This document shows positions 1-7,196 of a DNA stretch of 17,972 nt, piece by piece. Source of the DNA: JAEZFI01 sp044508215 (GTDB taxonomy: Bacteria; Actinomycetota; Acidimicrobiia; Acidimicrobiales; Microtrichaceae); NCBI GenBank assembly GCA_044508215.1, contig JBIQID010000059.1, positions 1 through 17,972 of the forward strand. Reading direction: 5' to 3'. Within the stretch, counting starts at the first letter, position 1. Each line of letters starts with the position of its first letter. The position numbers and the translations under genes are program-made. The notes under the pieces were generated by a model that had not been told where the DNA came from, made no database searches, and worked only from the letters and a program-made list of their open reading frames with translations.

Positions 1-181
1 CATCGCCGTGTCGCCCGGAGCGGTGGTGCTCCTCCAGCAGGTCCTCGGCGGACGCCTGCAGTGGGCGCTCGACCAGCCGGCGGGGCCAGCGACCTTCGAG
101 GTGGACCACATCGCCGGGGCCGCGATGGAGCGCCACCTCGACCGCCGGTTGCGAGCGCTGCACCTCCTCGACCGCGCCTGA
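1..181 (+). CDS. recO: DNA repair protein RecO, C-terminal end (partial)
   Basis: This is an open frame entering from the left edge (codons start at base 2) that ends at TGA 179-181, leaving 59 residues. It reads as an alpha-helical tail. VSPGAVVLLQQVLGG is followed near the end by AMERHLDRRLRALHLLDRA, the pattern of the RecO C-terminus, where a conserved HL-RRLRS-like helix closes the protein. RecO loads RecA onto SSB-coated single-stranded DNA in the RecFOR pathway. Its position just upstream of glyS and dnaG matches the recO-glyS-dnaG neighbourhood of many actinobacteria, which is family knowledge supporting the call. The N-terminal OB fold and zinc site lie outside the window, so the assignment rests on a short tail plus context. 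Confidence 0.68.
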   Translation, partial: IAVSPGAVVLLQQVLGGRLQWALDQPAGPATFEVDHIAGAAMERHLDRRLRALHLLDRA

Positions 182-208
182 AGCGAGCGAGCGGTCGGCA
201 ACCGGCGG

Positions 209-214
209 TACTGT
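209..214 (+). promoter_or_regulatory. -10 box of the DUF4190-like gene
   Basis: TACTGT fits the TANNNT -10 consensus and ends 9 nt before the ATG at 224. No Shine-Dalgarno-like purine run lies between them, so the mRNA is probably leaderless or has a leader of only a few bases. I see no clear -35 hexamer. Confidence 0.45.
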
Positions 215-223
215 TCGCTCGAC

Positions 224-652
224 ATGAGCGATCCGTTCGACCCGAACCGTCCTCCGGACCCCTACTCGGGTCAGGCCGGACCTCCCCAGTCCTCGTGGGG
301 CCAGCCGCAACAGCCGTGGGGCCAGCCGCAGCAGCCGCAGTGGTCCGGACCGCCGCCGTACCAGCAGTACGGCACCTACGGGCCCAACCCCTACGAGTCG
401 CGCTCGACCACGATCATGGTGCTCGGGATCCTCGGCCTGGTGCTGTGCCAGCTGCTCGGCCCTGTGGCCATGGTGATGGGCAACAACCTGAAGAAGGAGG
501 CCGAGGCTGCGGGGTACCCCGAGCCGGGCCAGGCGAAGGCCGGTCGCATCTGCGGCATCGTCGCCACCGTCATCCTGGTGCTCTCGGTGCTGCTCTTCGC
601 AGTGGTCATGCTGATCGGCGTGTCGGCCGGGGTGTCCACCACCACGTACTGA
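224..652 (+). CDS. Small Pro/Gln-rich DUF4190-like membrane protein
   Basis: The protein has 142 residues. Residues 1-60 are hydrophilic and rich in Pro, Gln, Gly and Tyr, with repeated WGQPQQP units. Two hydrophobic segments follow, about residues 64-85 and 109-135, separated by a polar loop (KKEAEAAGYPEPGQAKAGR). Two helices, a small-residue turn (GPVAMVMGN) and a G-A-GR-CGIVA start to the second helix are the layout of DUF4190 proteins, which are common in actinobacteria and have no known enzymatic role. The Pro-rich tail is probably cytoplasmic. The gene stands 42 nt after recO and converges on the membrane-protein gene at 781-1779, with a shared hairpin between them. The start rests on the -10 box just upstream and the MSDP N-terminus, which the convergent gene also has. 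Confidence 0.75.
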   Translation: MSDPFDPNRPPDPYSGQAGPPQSSWGQPQQPWGQPQQPQWSGPPPYQQYGTYGPNPYESRSTTIMVLGILGLVLCQLLGPVAMVMGNNLKKEAEAAGYPEPGQAKAGRICGIVATVILVLSVLLFAVVMLIGVSAGVSTTTY

Positions 653-713
653 TCCCGTACGGCCTGCTCCCGTTCGACGGTCCGACGGTCAGGCCCGCTG
701 TCCCAGACGCGAC

Positions 714-742
714 GGTGCCCGGGACCTGAGGCCCCGGGCACC
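714..742. terminator. Bidirectional hairpin terminator between convergent genes
   Basis: GGTGCCCGGG (714-723) pairs perfectly with CCCGGGCACC (733-742) across a 9-nt loop that contains a further CC/GG pairing. It sits between the stop codons of two convergent genes (652 and 781). There is no T-tract on either side, as is usual for hairpin terminators in high-GC actinobacteria. Confidence 0.75.
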
Positions 743-780
743 GGTTCGTCCGCGCGGCGTGGGCCGCTCGAAGGTGTCGC

Positions 781-1779
781 TCAGGCGGCGATCGGCTGGC
801 CGTTCGCCTGGCGGAACACGTGCACCGTCACGAGCGTCGAGATCGGCAGCAGCACGATCGTGAGCACGCCGAAGAGCACGCCCTGCAGCCACGCCGACAC
901 GGCGTTGACCAGGAGCAGGAGGAGGCAGGGCACGGCGTTCGCCTGGGCGATCGCCACCGAGCGCTTGAACGCGGATCCCACGTTCTCACCGGTGTCCAGC
1001 GACGCGAGCGGCGCGAACTGCAGGAAGAAGATGGCCACGAGGCCGGGGATGATGCAGAGCGCGAGGCCCACGAAGGTGAGCAGGCCGGCGACGATCGCGG
1101 TGGCGACGTAGGCGCCGAGGAACTGCGTGCTCGTGAGGTGGTCGAACGACGGCGCTTCGCCGAGCGACGTGCGCAGGGCCGCCCGCTGCACCCCGATCGC
1201 GAGGAGCGCAGCGAGGACGCCGAAGATGATCGCCACGATCACCGCTGCGAGGATCCCCGCCCAGAACGAGTCGCCGCAGCCGTCGCCGCGGAGGATGTCC
1301 TCGGTGGTGCAGGTGCCGACGATCGCATCGGTGATCTGGTTGCCGACGATCCCGCCGACGAGGCGGACGCCGAAGACCACCGCTGCGAGCCCCAGCCAGA
1401 TGCCGATGTGCTGCTGCAGCTTGGCGAAGGCCCAGTTGAAGGCTGCGCCGATGTCGACGCCCTGCGACGGCTGGGACGAGTACTGCTGGTAGCCGCCGCC
1501 GTAGCCACCACCGGGGTAGCCGCCGCCGGGCGGCGGGGGCGTGTAACCGCCACCGGGGGGCGGTGGGGGCGTGTAGCCGCCACCACCGGGGGGCGGCGGT
1601 GCCGAGTAGCCACCGCCGCTGGCAGGGGGCGGGGGAAGCGGGTCACCGCCGGGAGGCGGCGGGGGAGTGGCGCCTGGCGGGGGAGGCGTCGCCCCGGGAG
1701 GTGGGGGCGGCGGCGTCGAACCAGGCTCGGAGGGCGTGGAGCCGCCGTCGGGTGGCGGGGGCTGGTTCGGGTCAGACAT
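781..1779 (-). CDS. Pro/Gly-rich N-tail multi-pass membrane protein
   Basis: The protein has 332 residues from ATG 1779. About the first 100 are an almost pure Pro/Gly/Tyr tail with tandem GGGYTPPPPP-type units, likely disordered. The rest is an integral membrane domain with hydrophobic stretches at IGIWLGLAAVVFGVRLVGG, FWAGILAAVIVAIIFG, FLGAYVATAIVAGLLTFVG plus ALCIIPGLVAIFFLQF, and VPCLLLLLVNAVSAWLQGV plus LFGVLTIVLLPISTLV. That gives five or six helices. A loop carries two cysteines (GTCTTEDILRGDGCGD) that could form a disulfide if extracytoplasmic. It resembles uncharacterised actinobacterial proteins with a Pro-rich tail and a membrane domain; I cannot name a function. ATG 1779 is preferred over the in-frame ATG at 1794 because GGAG lies 5 nt before it. 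The -10 box TAGCGT (1821-1816) would drive it divergently from glyS. Confidence 0.72.
   Translation of the reverse strand: MSDPNQPPPPDGGSTPSEPGSTPPPPPPGATPPPPGATPPPPPGGDPLPPPPASGGGYSAPPPPGGGGYTPPPPPGGGYTPPPPGGGYPGGGYGGGYQQYSSQPSQGVDIGAAFNWAFAKLQQHIGIWLGLAAVVFGVRLVGGIVGNQITDAIVGTCTTEDILRGDGCGDSFWAGILAAVIVAIIFGVLAALLAIGVQRAALRTSLGEAPSFDHLTSTQFLGAYVATAIVAGLLTFVGLALCIIPGLVAIFFLQFAPLASLDTGENVGSAFKRSVAIAQANAVPCLLLLLVNAVSAWLQGVLFGVLTIVLLPISTLVTVHVFRQANGQPIAA
1498..1745. repeat. Low-complexity Pro/Gly codon repeats (G-rich on + strand)
   Basis: Imperfect short tandem units encode the PPPPPGGGGYT-type tail of the minus-strand membrane protein. The + strand here, which is the template strand for that gene, contains several runs of four to six Gs. 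Confidence 0.7.
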
Positions 1780-1815
1780 CGACGCTCCATTCATGGGCCT
1801 TGGCTGTCGGGCCCG

Positions 1816-1821
1816 ACGCTA
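1816..1821 (-). promoter_or_regulatory. -10 box for the Pro-rich membrane protein
   Basis: Read on the minus strand the hexamer is TAGCGT (TANNNT). It lies 36 nt upstream of the ATG at 1779, giving an expected leader of about 30 nt that contains the GGAG ribosome site. No -35 is obvious. Confidence 0.35.
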
Positions 1822-1878
1822 CCCACCGCGCTGCGTCGGACCGGGGACCACCCTTCTCGGCAGGTGCGCGGCCCTCGG

Positions 1879-1884
1879 TATGGT
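1879..1884 (+). promoter_or_regulatory. -10 box of leaderless glyS
   Basis: TATGGT (TANNNT) is followed by exactly six bases, GACCCG, and then the glyS ATG at 1891. Transcription would begin at or next to the A of the start codon, so glyS mRNA is probably leaderless. This also argues against a T-box leader upstream of this synthetase gene. Confidence 0.6.
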
Positions 1885-1890
1885 GACCCG

Positions 1891-3219
1891 ATGGCCGAGA
1901 ACGCTCCTGCGCCCGATCCGACGCTGTTCGACAAGGTGGTGAACCTCACGAAGCGGCGCGGCTTCGTGTTCCCGTCGGCGGAGATCTACGGCGGGTTCCG
2001 CTCCACCTACGACTACGGGCCGGTCGGCGTGCTCCTCCTCCGCAACGTGAAGGAGGCCTGGTGGCGCTCGATGGTGCAGCTCCGCCACGACGTCGTGGGC
2101 CTCGACGCTGCGATCCTGGGCCCGCCGCAGATCTGGGAGGCGTCCGGCCACCTCGCCAACTTCACGGACCCGCTCGTCGACTGCACGAACTGCCAGTCAC
2201 GCTGGCGGCTGGACAAGTTGGACGACCCCGAGGAGTGCCCGAACTGCGGGGCCAGGGGCGCGTTCACCGAGCCGCGGGCGTTCAACCTCATGTTCAAGAC
2301 GCACGCCGGTCCGGTCGAGGACGCCGGCGCCGTGGCCTACCTCAGGCCCGAGACCGCGCAGGGCATGTTCCTCAACTTCGCGAACGTGCTGAACACCTCG
2401 CGGAAGAAGCCGCCCTTCGGCATCGCCCAGATCGGCAAGTCGTTCCGGAACGAGATCACGCCCGGCAACTTCGTCTTCCGGACCCGCGAGTTCGAGCAGA
2501 TGGAGATGGAGTTCTTCGTGCCGCCCGCCGAGGCGGAGCAGTGGTACGAGTACTGGTGCAACGAGCGGTACCAGTGGTACCTCGACCACGGGATGCCGGC
2601 CGAGAAGCTGCGCCTGCGTCCGCACGACGCCGACGAGCTCTCGCACTACTCGTCGGGCACCTCCGACGTGGAGTTCCTCTTCCCCTGGGGGTGGGACGAG
2701 CTCGAAGGCATCGCCAACCGCGGCGACTACGACCTCACCCAGCACGCCAAGCACTCGGGCGAGCGGCTCGACTACTTCGACCAGGCGTCCAACGAGCGGT
2801 ACGTGCCCCACGTCATCGAGCCCGCTGCCGGCGCCACCCGCACCGCCATGGCCTTCCTGATGGCGGCGTACGACGAGGAGGAGGTCCGCGGCGAGACCCG
2901 GACCGTGCTCCGCTTCCACCACCGCATCGCGCCCTACAAGGTCGCCGTGCTGCCGCTCTCGAAGAAGCCGGAGCTCACCGGTCCCGCGACCGAGCTGCAC
3001 CGGACGCTGGCCGCCAACTGGATGTGCGACTACGACGAGACGCAGGCGATCGGCCGGCGCTACCGGCGCCAGGACGAGCTGGGCACCCCCTACTGCGTCA
3101 CCTACGACTTCGAGTCGGTCGACGACGCCGCGGTGACGGTCCGAGACCGCGACTCGATGGAGCAGGACCGCGTGCCGATCGCCGACCTCGAGGGCTACCT
3201 CGCCGAACGCCTTCGCTGA
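1891..3219 (+). CDS. glyS: Glycyl-tRNA synthetase, alpha2 (eukaryote-like) type
   Basis: This 442-residue class II synthetase charges tRNA-Gly with glycine in an ATP-dependent reaction in the cytoplasm. The N-terminus (KRRGFVFPSAEIYGG, residues 21-35) and DYGPVG are hallmarks of the single-chain dimeric GlyRS. A zinc-ribbon insertion has CTNC at residues 98-101 and CPNC at 116-119. YLRPETAQGMF and the class II motif 2 region FRNEITP...REFEQMEMEFF follow, and the motif 3 arginine is in GATRTAMAFL. The C-terminal anticodon-binding fold begins near APYKVAVLPL. Length is normal for bacterial members. ATG 1891 is set by the -10 box six bases upstream; the frame stays open far upstream, but that stretch is antisense to the membrane-protein gene. 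The next gene begins 65 nt downstream. The synthetase may start the operon running to the sigma factor. Confidence 0.96.
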   Translation: MAENAPAPDPTLFDKVVNLTKRRGFVFPSAEIYGGFRSTYDYGPVGVLLLRNVKEAWWRSMVQLRHDVVGLDAAILGPPQIWEASGHLANFTDPLVDCTNCQSRWRLDKLDDPEECPNCGARGAFTEPRAFNLMFKTHAGPVEDAGAVAYLRPETAQGMFLNFANVLNTSRKKPPFGIAQIGKSFRNEITPGNFVFRTREFEQMEMEFFVPPAEAEQWYEYWCNERYQWYLDHGMPAEKLRLRPHDADELSHYSSGTSDVEFLFPWGWDELEGIANRGDYDLTQHAKHSGERLDYFDQASNERYVPHVIEPAAGATRTAMAFLMAAYDEEEVRGETRTVLRFHHRIAPYKVAVLPLSKKPELTGPATELHRTLAANWMCDYDETQAIGRRYRRQDELGTPYCVTYDFESVDDAAVTVRDRDSMEQDRVPIADLEGYLAERLR

Positions 3220-3270
3220 GGCGAGTCGCTTGTCCGGGCGCGCCGCCGATGGAAAGCTCCCTGGCGATCA

Positions 3271-3277
3271 GGGGGAG
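3271..3277 (+). promoter_or_regulatory. Ribosome binding site deciding the methyltransferase start
   Basis: GGGGGAG ends 7 nt before the ATG at 3285. It supports this start over the in-frame ATG at 3249, which has no purine-rich site before it. Confidence 0.6.
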
Positions 3278-3284
3278 TGAGCTC

Positions 3285-3998
3285 ATGTCGATCCGGTACC
3301 GGTTGTCGCGGGCGCTGCGCTGGCATCCTGTGATGCGCGCAGAGGTCGAGGAGATCGTCGACCTCCGCGCGCGGCAGGCCGAGGGCCTGATCTCGCTCGC
3401 CACGTTCCTGCCGCTGCGCGCCCCGCTGCCTCCGATGGGCGGCTTCCCGATGGGCGCGGATCTCGGCATCGAGCTGGTGAGCAGGATCGTGGCCACCCGC
3501 CCGAAGCTGGTCGTGGAGCTGGGTGCCGGGGTCTCCACCCTCCTCGGTGCCTACGCCCTCGAGAAGGTCGGCGGTGGGCGCCTGGTGTCGATCGAGCACG
3601 ACCCCGAGTGGGTCGCGATCACGAAGGAACGGCTGGCGCTGCACGGCTTCCCGCACGACACGGTGGAGGTGGACGTGCGGCACGCACCGCTGGTCCCGAG
3701 GGAGGTCGACGGAGCCTCGTACCGCTGGTACTCCGAGGACGCGCTGCGCGACCTCGAAGGGATCGACGTGCTGGTGGTCGACGGGCCCCCGAACAGCACC
3801 TGCGACCTGGCCCGCTACCCCGCCCTCCCCGTGATGTCCCCCCGGTTCTCGTCATCGTGCGTGCTCGTGGTCGACGACACGGGGCGCCATCCCGGCACCG
3901 AGGTGGTCCGGCGCTGGCAGGACCGGTGGAGCTCGCTCGCGCTGTACGACCTGCCCGTGTCGGGTGGTGGGATGGCGGGTGTCTGGTCCGCGTCCTGA
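3285..3998 (+). CDS. Class I SAM-dependent methyltransferase-like protein
   Basis: The protein has 237 residues with a Rossmann-type core. The glycine-rich SAM loop VVELGAGVSTLLGA lies at residues 76-89, the acidic end of strand 2 (SIEHD) at 102-106, IDVLVVDGPP at 160-169 and VLVVDD at 193-198. VDGPP followed by VVDD resembles the Methyltransf_24/TylF-like group, whose members methylate small molecules or sugars, often with a metal. The N-terminal 60 residues are helical and basic. No substrate can be read from the sequence. It lies between glyS and the PPDK-like gene and may overlap the latter by up to 35 nt, so it is probably co-transcribed with it. A link to glyS or dnaG function is not evident. 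Confidence 0.75.
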   Translation: MSIRYRLSRALRWHPVMRAEVEEIVDLRARQAEGLISLATFLPLRAPLPPMGGFPMGADLGIELVSRIVATRPKLVVELGAGVSTLLGAYALEKVGGGRLVSIEHDPEWVAITKERLALHGFPHDTVEVDVRHAPLVPREVDGASYRWYSEDALRDLEGIDVLVVDGPPNSTCDLARYPALPVMSPRFSSSCVLVVDDTGRHPGTEVVRRWQDRWSSLALYDLPVSGGGMAGVWSAS

Positions 3999-5427
3999 GG
4001 GAGGGGCCATCGGAGCCCTCGACCTCGTCGAACGAGCAGTCTCCCGCACGGACGGAACCGACCGCGAGGCGATCGCCGCCGCGGTCCGATCCGTCAGCGC
4101 CGAGGTCGTGGTCGACCTCCTCCACGGCGGTGGTGACGTCGGTCAGGGCGAGCTGGTGGCGAGCGGCACCGGAGTGTCGCCGGGGGTGGCGGGCGGGGTG
4201 GTCGCCACCACGATCGACGCGGCGCTCGATGCCGCCGACCGGGGCACCGACCCCGTCCTCGTGCTCGACGAGACGCGGCCTTCCGACGAGGTCGGGATGC
4301 GGGTGGCGGCTGCGGTCGTGACCCGTCGTGGCGGCCCGGCGAGCCACACCGCCGTCCTCGCACGCGAGCTGGGCGTGCCGGCGGTGGTGGGCTGTGGGGA
4401 GGTGCGGGCGGTCGACGGCGACGAGGTCTGGGTCGACGGCGGCACCGGCGAGGTGCGGCGGGCGGGAGGCCGGACCCTCCGGAGCGAGCCCGTCGTCGAC
4501 GAGCTGCCCGAGGCGCTGGCCACGCTGCTCGAGTGGGCCGACGAGCTGGCGGCGATCGAGGTGTGGGCGAACGCCGACACGGCGCACTCGGCAGAGCGGG
4601 CGCGGCGGTTCGGCGCGAGGGCCGTGGGGCTGTGCCGGATGGAGCACGTCCTGCGGGGAACGCCGGCGTCTCGGCTCGACGAGCTGCTCAGGTCCGACGC
4701 GTCGAGTGGCGCCACCCACCTCGGCGACCTGGCATCGGCGTGGGCCGACGAGCTCGACGCAGTGTTCCGAGCGATGTCGGGCAGCGCAGTGACCGTCCGG
4801 CTCCTGGCACCCGAGGGGCCCGGCGGCGCGTCGATCCTGGTGCGACGGCCGGACCTCCTCGAGGCGCAGGCGGATGCGATCACCACCGCAGCGGATCGAG
4901 CCGCAGCGGCCGGCACCGATCCCCGTCCCCGCATCCTGGTGCCGCTGGTGGCGTTGCCCGCCGAGGCGGCATGGATGGCCGAGCGGCTGGCCGACCTCGC
5001 GCCGGGCCTGCCGGTCGGGGCGATGGTCGAGACCCCTCGCGCTGCGCTCGCCGCCGATCGCATCGCCGCGCACGTCGACTTCCTCGCCTTCGGCACGAAC
5101 GACCTCACCCGCCTCACCTACGGGTGGTCGCGCGACGCCGCCGAGGGAGAGCTCCTCGACGCGTACCGCGCCGCAGGGCTCCTCGACGCCAACCCGTTCG
5201 AGACGCTCGACGTCGGCGGGGTGGTCAGGCTCCTCGCCCTCGCTGCGGAGACGGCCCGCGGCACACACCCCGGGATCGGTCTGTCGTTGTGCGGGGAGCA
5301 CGCCGGTGACCCCCGCTCGATCGGCATCGCCGCGCAGCTGGGGATCGGCGCGGTCTCGGCCTCGCCGTGGAGGGTGCCGGTGGCCCGACTGGCGGCCGCC
5401 CACTCCGCGCTGGAAGGTGTGGGCTGA
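3964..5427 (+). CDS. PPDK-like protein: phosphohistidine and PEP domains only
   Basis: The protein has up to 487 residues matching the C-terminal half of pyruvate phosphate dikinase. The swivelling phosphohistidine domain has TRRGGPASHTAVLAREL at residues 120-136 (catalytic His about 128). The PEP/pyruvate TIM barrel has VGLCRMEH (Arg 225), VRLL (Arg 279), MVETPRAAL (Glu 356), FGTNDLTR (Asn 379, Asp 380), SLCGEHAGDP (Cys 443) and ASPWRVPVARLAAA. These correspond to the known PPDK catalytic set. The ATP-grasp nucleotide-binding half is missing, and nothing like it lies in the window: full enzymes have near 880 residues. It could take phosphate from PEP, work with a separate ATP-grasp partner, or be a relic under some other selection. 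The start is uncertain: GTG 3964 or GTG 3979, both inside the methyltransferase gene, with no convincing SD. Its stop overlaps the dnaG ATG (TGATG). Confidence 0.82.
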   Translation: MVGWRVSGPRPEGGAIGALDLVERAVSRTDGTDREAIAAAVRSVSAEVVVDLLHGGGDVGQGELVASGTGVSPGVAGGVVATTIDAALDAADRGTDPVLVLDETRPSDEVGMRVAAAVVTRRGGPASHTAVLARELGVPAVVGCGEVRAVDGDEVWVDGGTGEVRRAGGRTLRSEPVVDELPEALATLLEWADELAAIEVWANADTAHSAERARRFGARAVGLCRMEHVLRGTPASRLDELLRSDASSGATHLGDLASAWADELDAVFRAMSGSAVTVRLLAPEGPGGASILVRRPDLLEAQADAITTAADRAAAAGTDPRPRILVPLVALPAEAAWMAERLADLAPGLPVGAMVETPRAALAADRIAAHVDFLAFGTNDLTRLTYGWSRDAAEGELLDAYRAAGLLDANPFETLDVGGVVRLLALAAETARGTHPGIGLSLCGEHAGDPRSIGIAAQLGIGAVSASPWRVPVARLAAAHSALEGVG

Positions 5428-7196
5428 TGGGCATCCTCGACGAAGACGTGGTGCGGGTCCGGCAGAGCTCGGACATCGTCGCGGTCATCAGCGGCCACAC
5501 GCAGCTGAGGAAGGTCGGTTCCCGCTACAGCGGCCTGTGCCCCTTCCACAACGAGAAGACGCCGTCGTTCTCCGTGAACGCGCAGGAAGGCCTCTACTAC
5601 TGCTTCGGCTGCCGCGCCTCGGGGGACGTCATCACCTTCGTCCGCCAGATGGAGCACACCGACTTCGTCGGGGCGGTCGAGTGGCTGGCAGCACGGGCGA
5701 ACATCGAGCTGCGGTACACCGAGCGCGACGAGGGCGAGTCGCGGCGGCGGAAGTCGAAGCTGTTCGACCTCATGGAGCGGGCGGTCGACTGGTACCACGA
5801 CCAGCTGCGCACCTCGCCCGGCGCCGCGAAGGCCCGCGGGTACCTGCGCTCCCGGGGGTTCGACGGCGAGCTGGTGGAGCAGTTCAAGGTGGGTTGGGCG
5901 CCCGACTCGTGGGACGACCTCGCCCGGCACCTCCGCGCCCCCACCGACATGCTCACCGACTGCGGCCTGGGCTTCGTGAACCGCCGCAACCGGGTGCAGG
6001 ACTTCTTCCGGGCGCGCATCCTGTTCCCGATCTACGACGACCAGGGGCGCCCGGTCGCGTTCGGCGGGCGGAAGCTGCCCGACGCCGAGGGCCCCAAGTA
6101 CCAGAACTCCCGGGAGAACGTCCTCTACGACAAGTCCTCCGTGCTCTACGCGCTCAACTGGGCGAAGGCCGACATCGTCCGGGAGGGCGCGGCGATCGTC
6201 TGCGAGGGCTACACCGACGTGATCGGCTTCCACCGCGCCGGCCTGCCGAGGGCGGTGGCCACCTGTGGGACGGCGCTCACCGAAGACCACCTCCGCACGC
6301 TGAAGCGGTTCACCAACCGCATCGTGTTGGCCTACGACGCCGACGAAGCCGGGCAGGCCGCGGCCGAGCGGGTCTACGCCTGGGAGCAGAAGTTCGACCT
6401 CCAGGTGTCGGTGCTCGCGCTGCCTCCCGGCACCGACCCGGACGAGCTGGCGCAGTCCGACCCCGAGGCCCTCGCCACGGCGGTGGGGGAGGCGCGTCCG
6501 TTCCTCGGGTTCCGGGTGGACCGGGTGCTGCGAGGTTCGGACCTCGGCAGTCCCGAGAGCCGGGCCCGCGCCGCAGGCGACGCGCTGGCAGTGATCCGGG
6601 AACACCCTGACCCGCTCGTCCGGGATCAGTACCTCATGACGGTCTCGGACGCGACCCGGGTGCCCCCCGAGAGCCTGCGTGAACAGCTGGTGCGCGGGCC
6701 GCGCCCCACCCGGCGCGAGCGGTCCGACGAGCCGCCGGCACCCGAGCACCAGACGGTCCGCGAAGGCGTGGAGACAGAGGCGCTGCGGTTGGTGGTCGCC
6801 CACCAGCTGGGCCCTGAGGACGGGGTGCAGCCGGCGCTCTTCCGCGAGGGCCCGGCCCGCGACGCGTACGAGGCGCTGTTGCGGAACGAGCGCGACGTGG
6901 CGACGACGGTGGCGGATGCCTCCCCGGTCGTGGCCGACCTGCTGACCCGCCTCGCCGCCAGCGAGCCCACCGCCGACCCCGCGGACGTGCGGGTGCGGCT
7001 CGCCGAGGCGGCAGGGGAGCGGATGCTCCGCCACCTCGAGCGCGACGCCCGCCAGTCGGAGGACCCCCTCGGCTTCACGCCGATCATCAGCTGGGTGAAG
7101 CTCAGGTTGGACGACCTCCGTGGCGATGTTCCATCGGTGGACGCGGTCGACGAATTGGTAGCCTGGCTTGCCGAGCAGGCGGGAGACCGCCAGTGA
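5427..7196 (+). CDS. dnaG: DNA primase
   Basis: This 589-residue primase synthesises RNA primers for the replisome. The N-terminal CHC2 zinc-binding domain shows CPFH at residues 38-41 and CFGC at 59-62. The RNA-polymerase core follows (GYLRSRGF, FRARILFPIYDDQGRPVAFGGR), then the TOPRIM fold with IVCEGYTDVIGFHRAG (Glu about 260) and the metal-binding YDADEAG (Asp about 304 and 306). The C-terminal third is variable and helical, as expected for the helicase-binding region. ATG 5427 overlaps the stop of the PPDK-like gene in a TGATG junction, pointing to translational coupling. The end overlaps the sigma-factor GTG in GTGA (7193-7196). Actinobacteria often have dgt (dGTPase) beside dnaG; it is absent here. 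Confidence 0.97.
   Translation: MGILDEDVVRVRQSSDIVAVISGHTQLRKVGSRYSGLCPFHNEKTPSFSVNAQEGLYYCFGCRASGDVITFVRQMEHTDFVGAVEWLAARANIELRYTERDEGESRRRKSKLFDLMERAVDWYHDQLRTSPGAAKARGYLRSRGFDGELVEQFKVGWAPDSWDDLARHLRAPTDMLTDCGLGFVNRRNRVQDFFRARILFPIYDDQGRPVAFGGRKLPDAEGPKYQNSRENVLYDKSSVLYALNWAKADIVREGAAIVCEGYTDVIGFHRAGLPRAVATCGTALTEDHLRTLKRFTNRIVLAYDADEAGQAAAERVYAWEQKFDLQVSVLALPPGTDPDELAQSDPEALATAVGEARPFLGFRVDRVLRGSDLGSPESRARAAGDALAVIREHPDPLVRDQYLMTVSDATRVPPESLREQLVRGPRPTRRERSDEPPAPEHQTVREGVETEALRLVVAHQLGPEDGVQPALFREGPARDAYEALLRNERDVATTVADASPVVADLLTRLAASEPTADPADVRVRLAEAAGERMLRHLERDARQSEDPLGFTPIISWVKLRLDDLRGDVPSVDAVDELVAWLAEQAGDRQ

Noticed and set aside
820..1890. Long 5' extension of the glyS frame
   Set aside because: This stretch is antisense to the membrane-protein gene and has non-protein-like composition. 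The -10 box at 1879 and conserved GlyRS N-terminus set the start at 1891.
1780..1890. T-box or glycine riboswitch ahead of glyS
   Set aside because: The promoter places the transcript start at the ATG, so there is no leader to hold one. No conserved riboswitch core is visible.
3619..5403. 594-residue minus-strand frame over the PPDK-like gene, and a similar 714-residue one over dnaG
   Set aside because: Both have low-complexity Arg/Gly/Ala/His composition and lie opposite genes with clear catalytic motifs. They are typical high-GC shadows.
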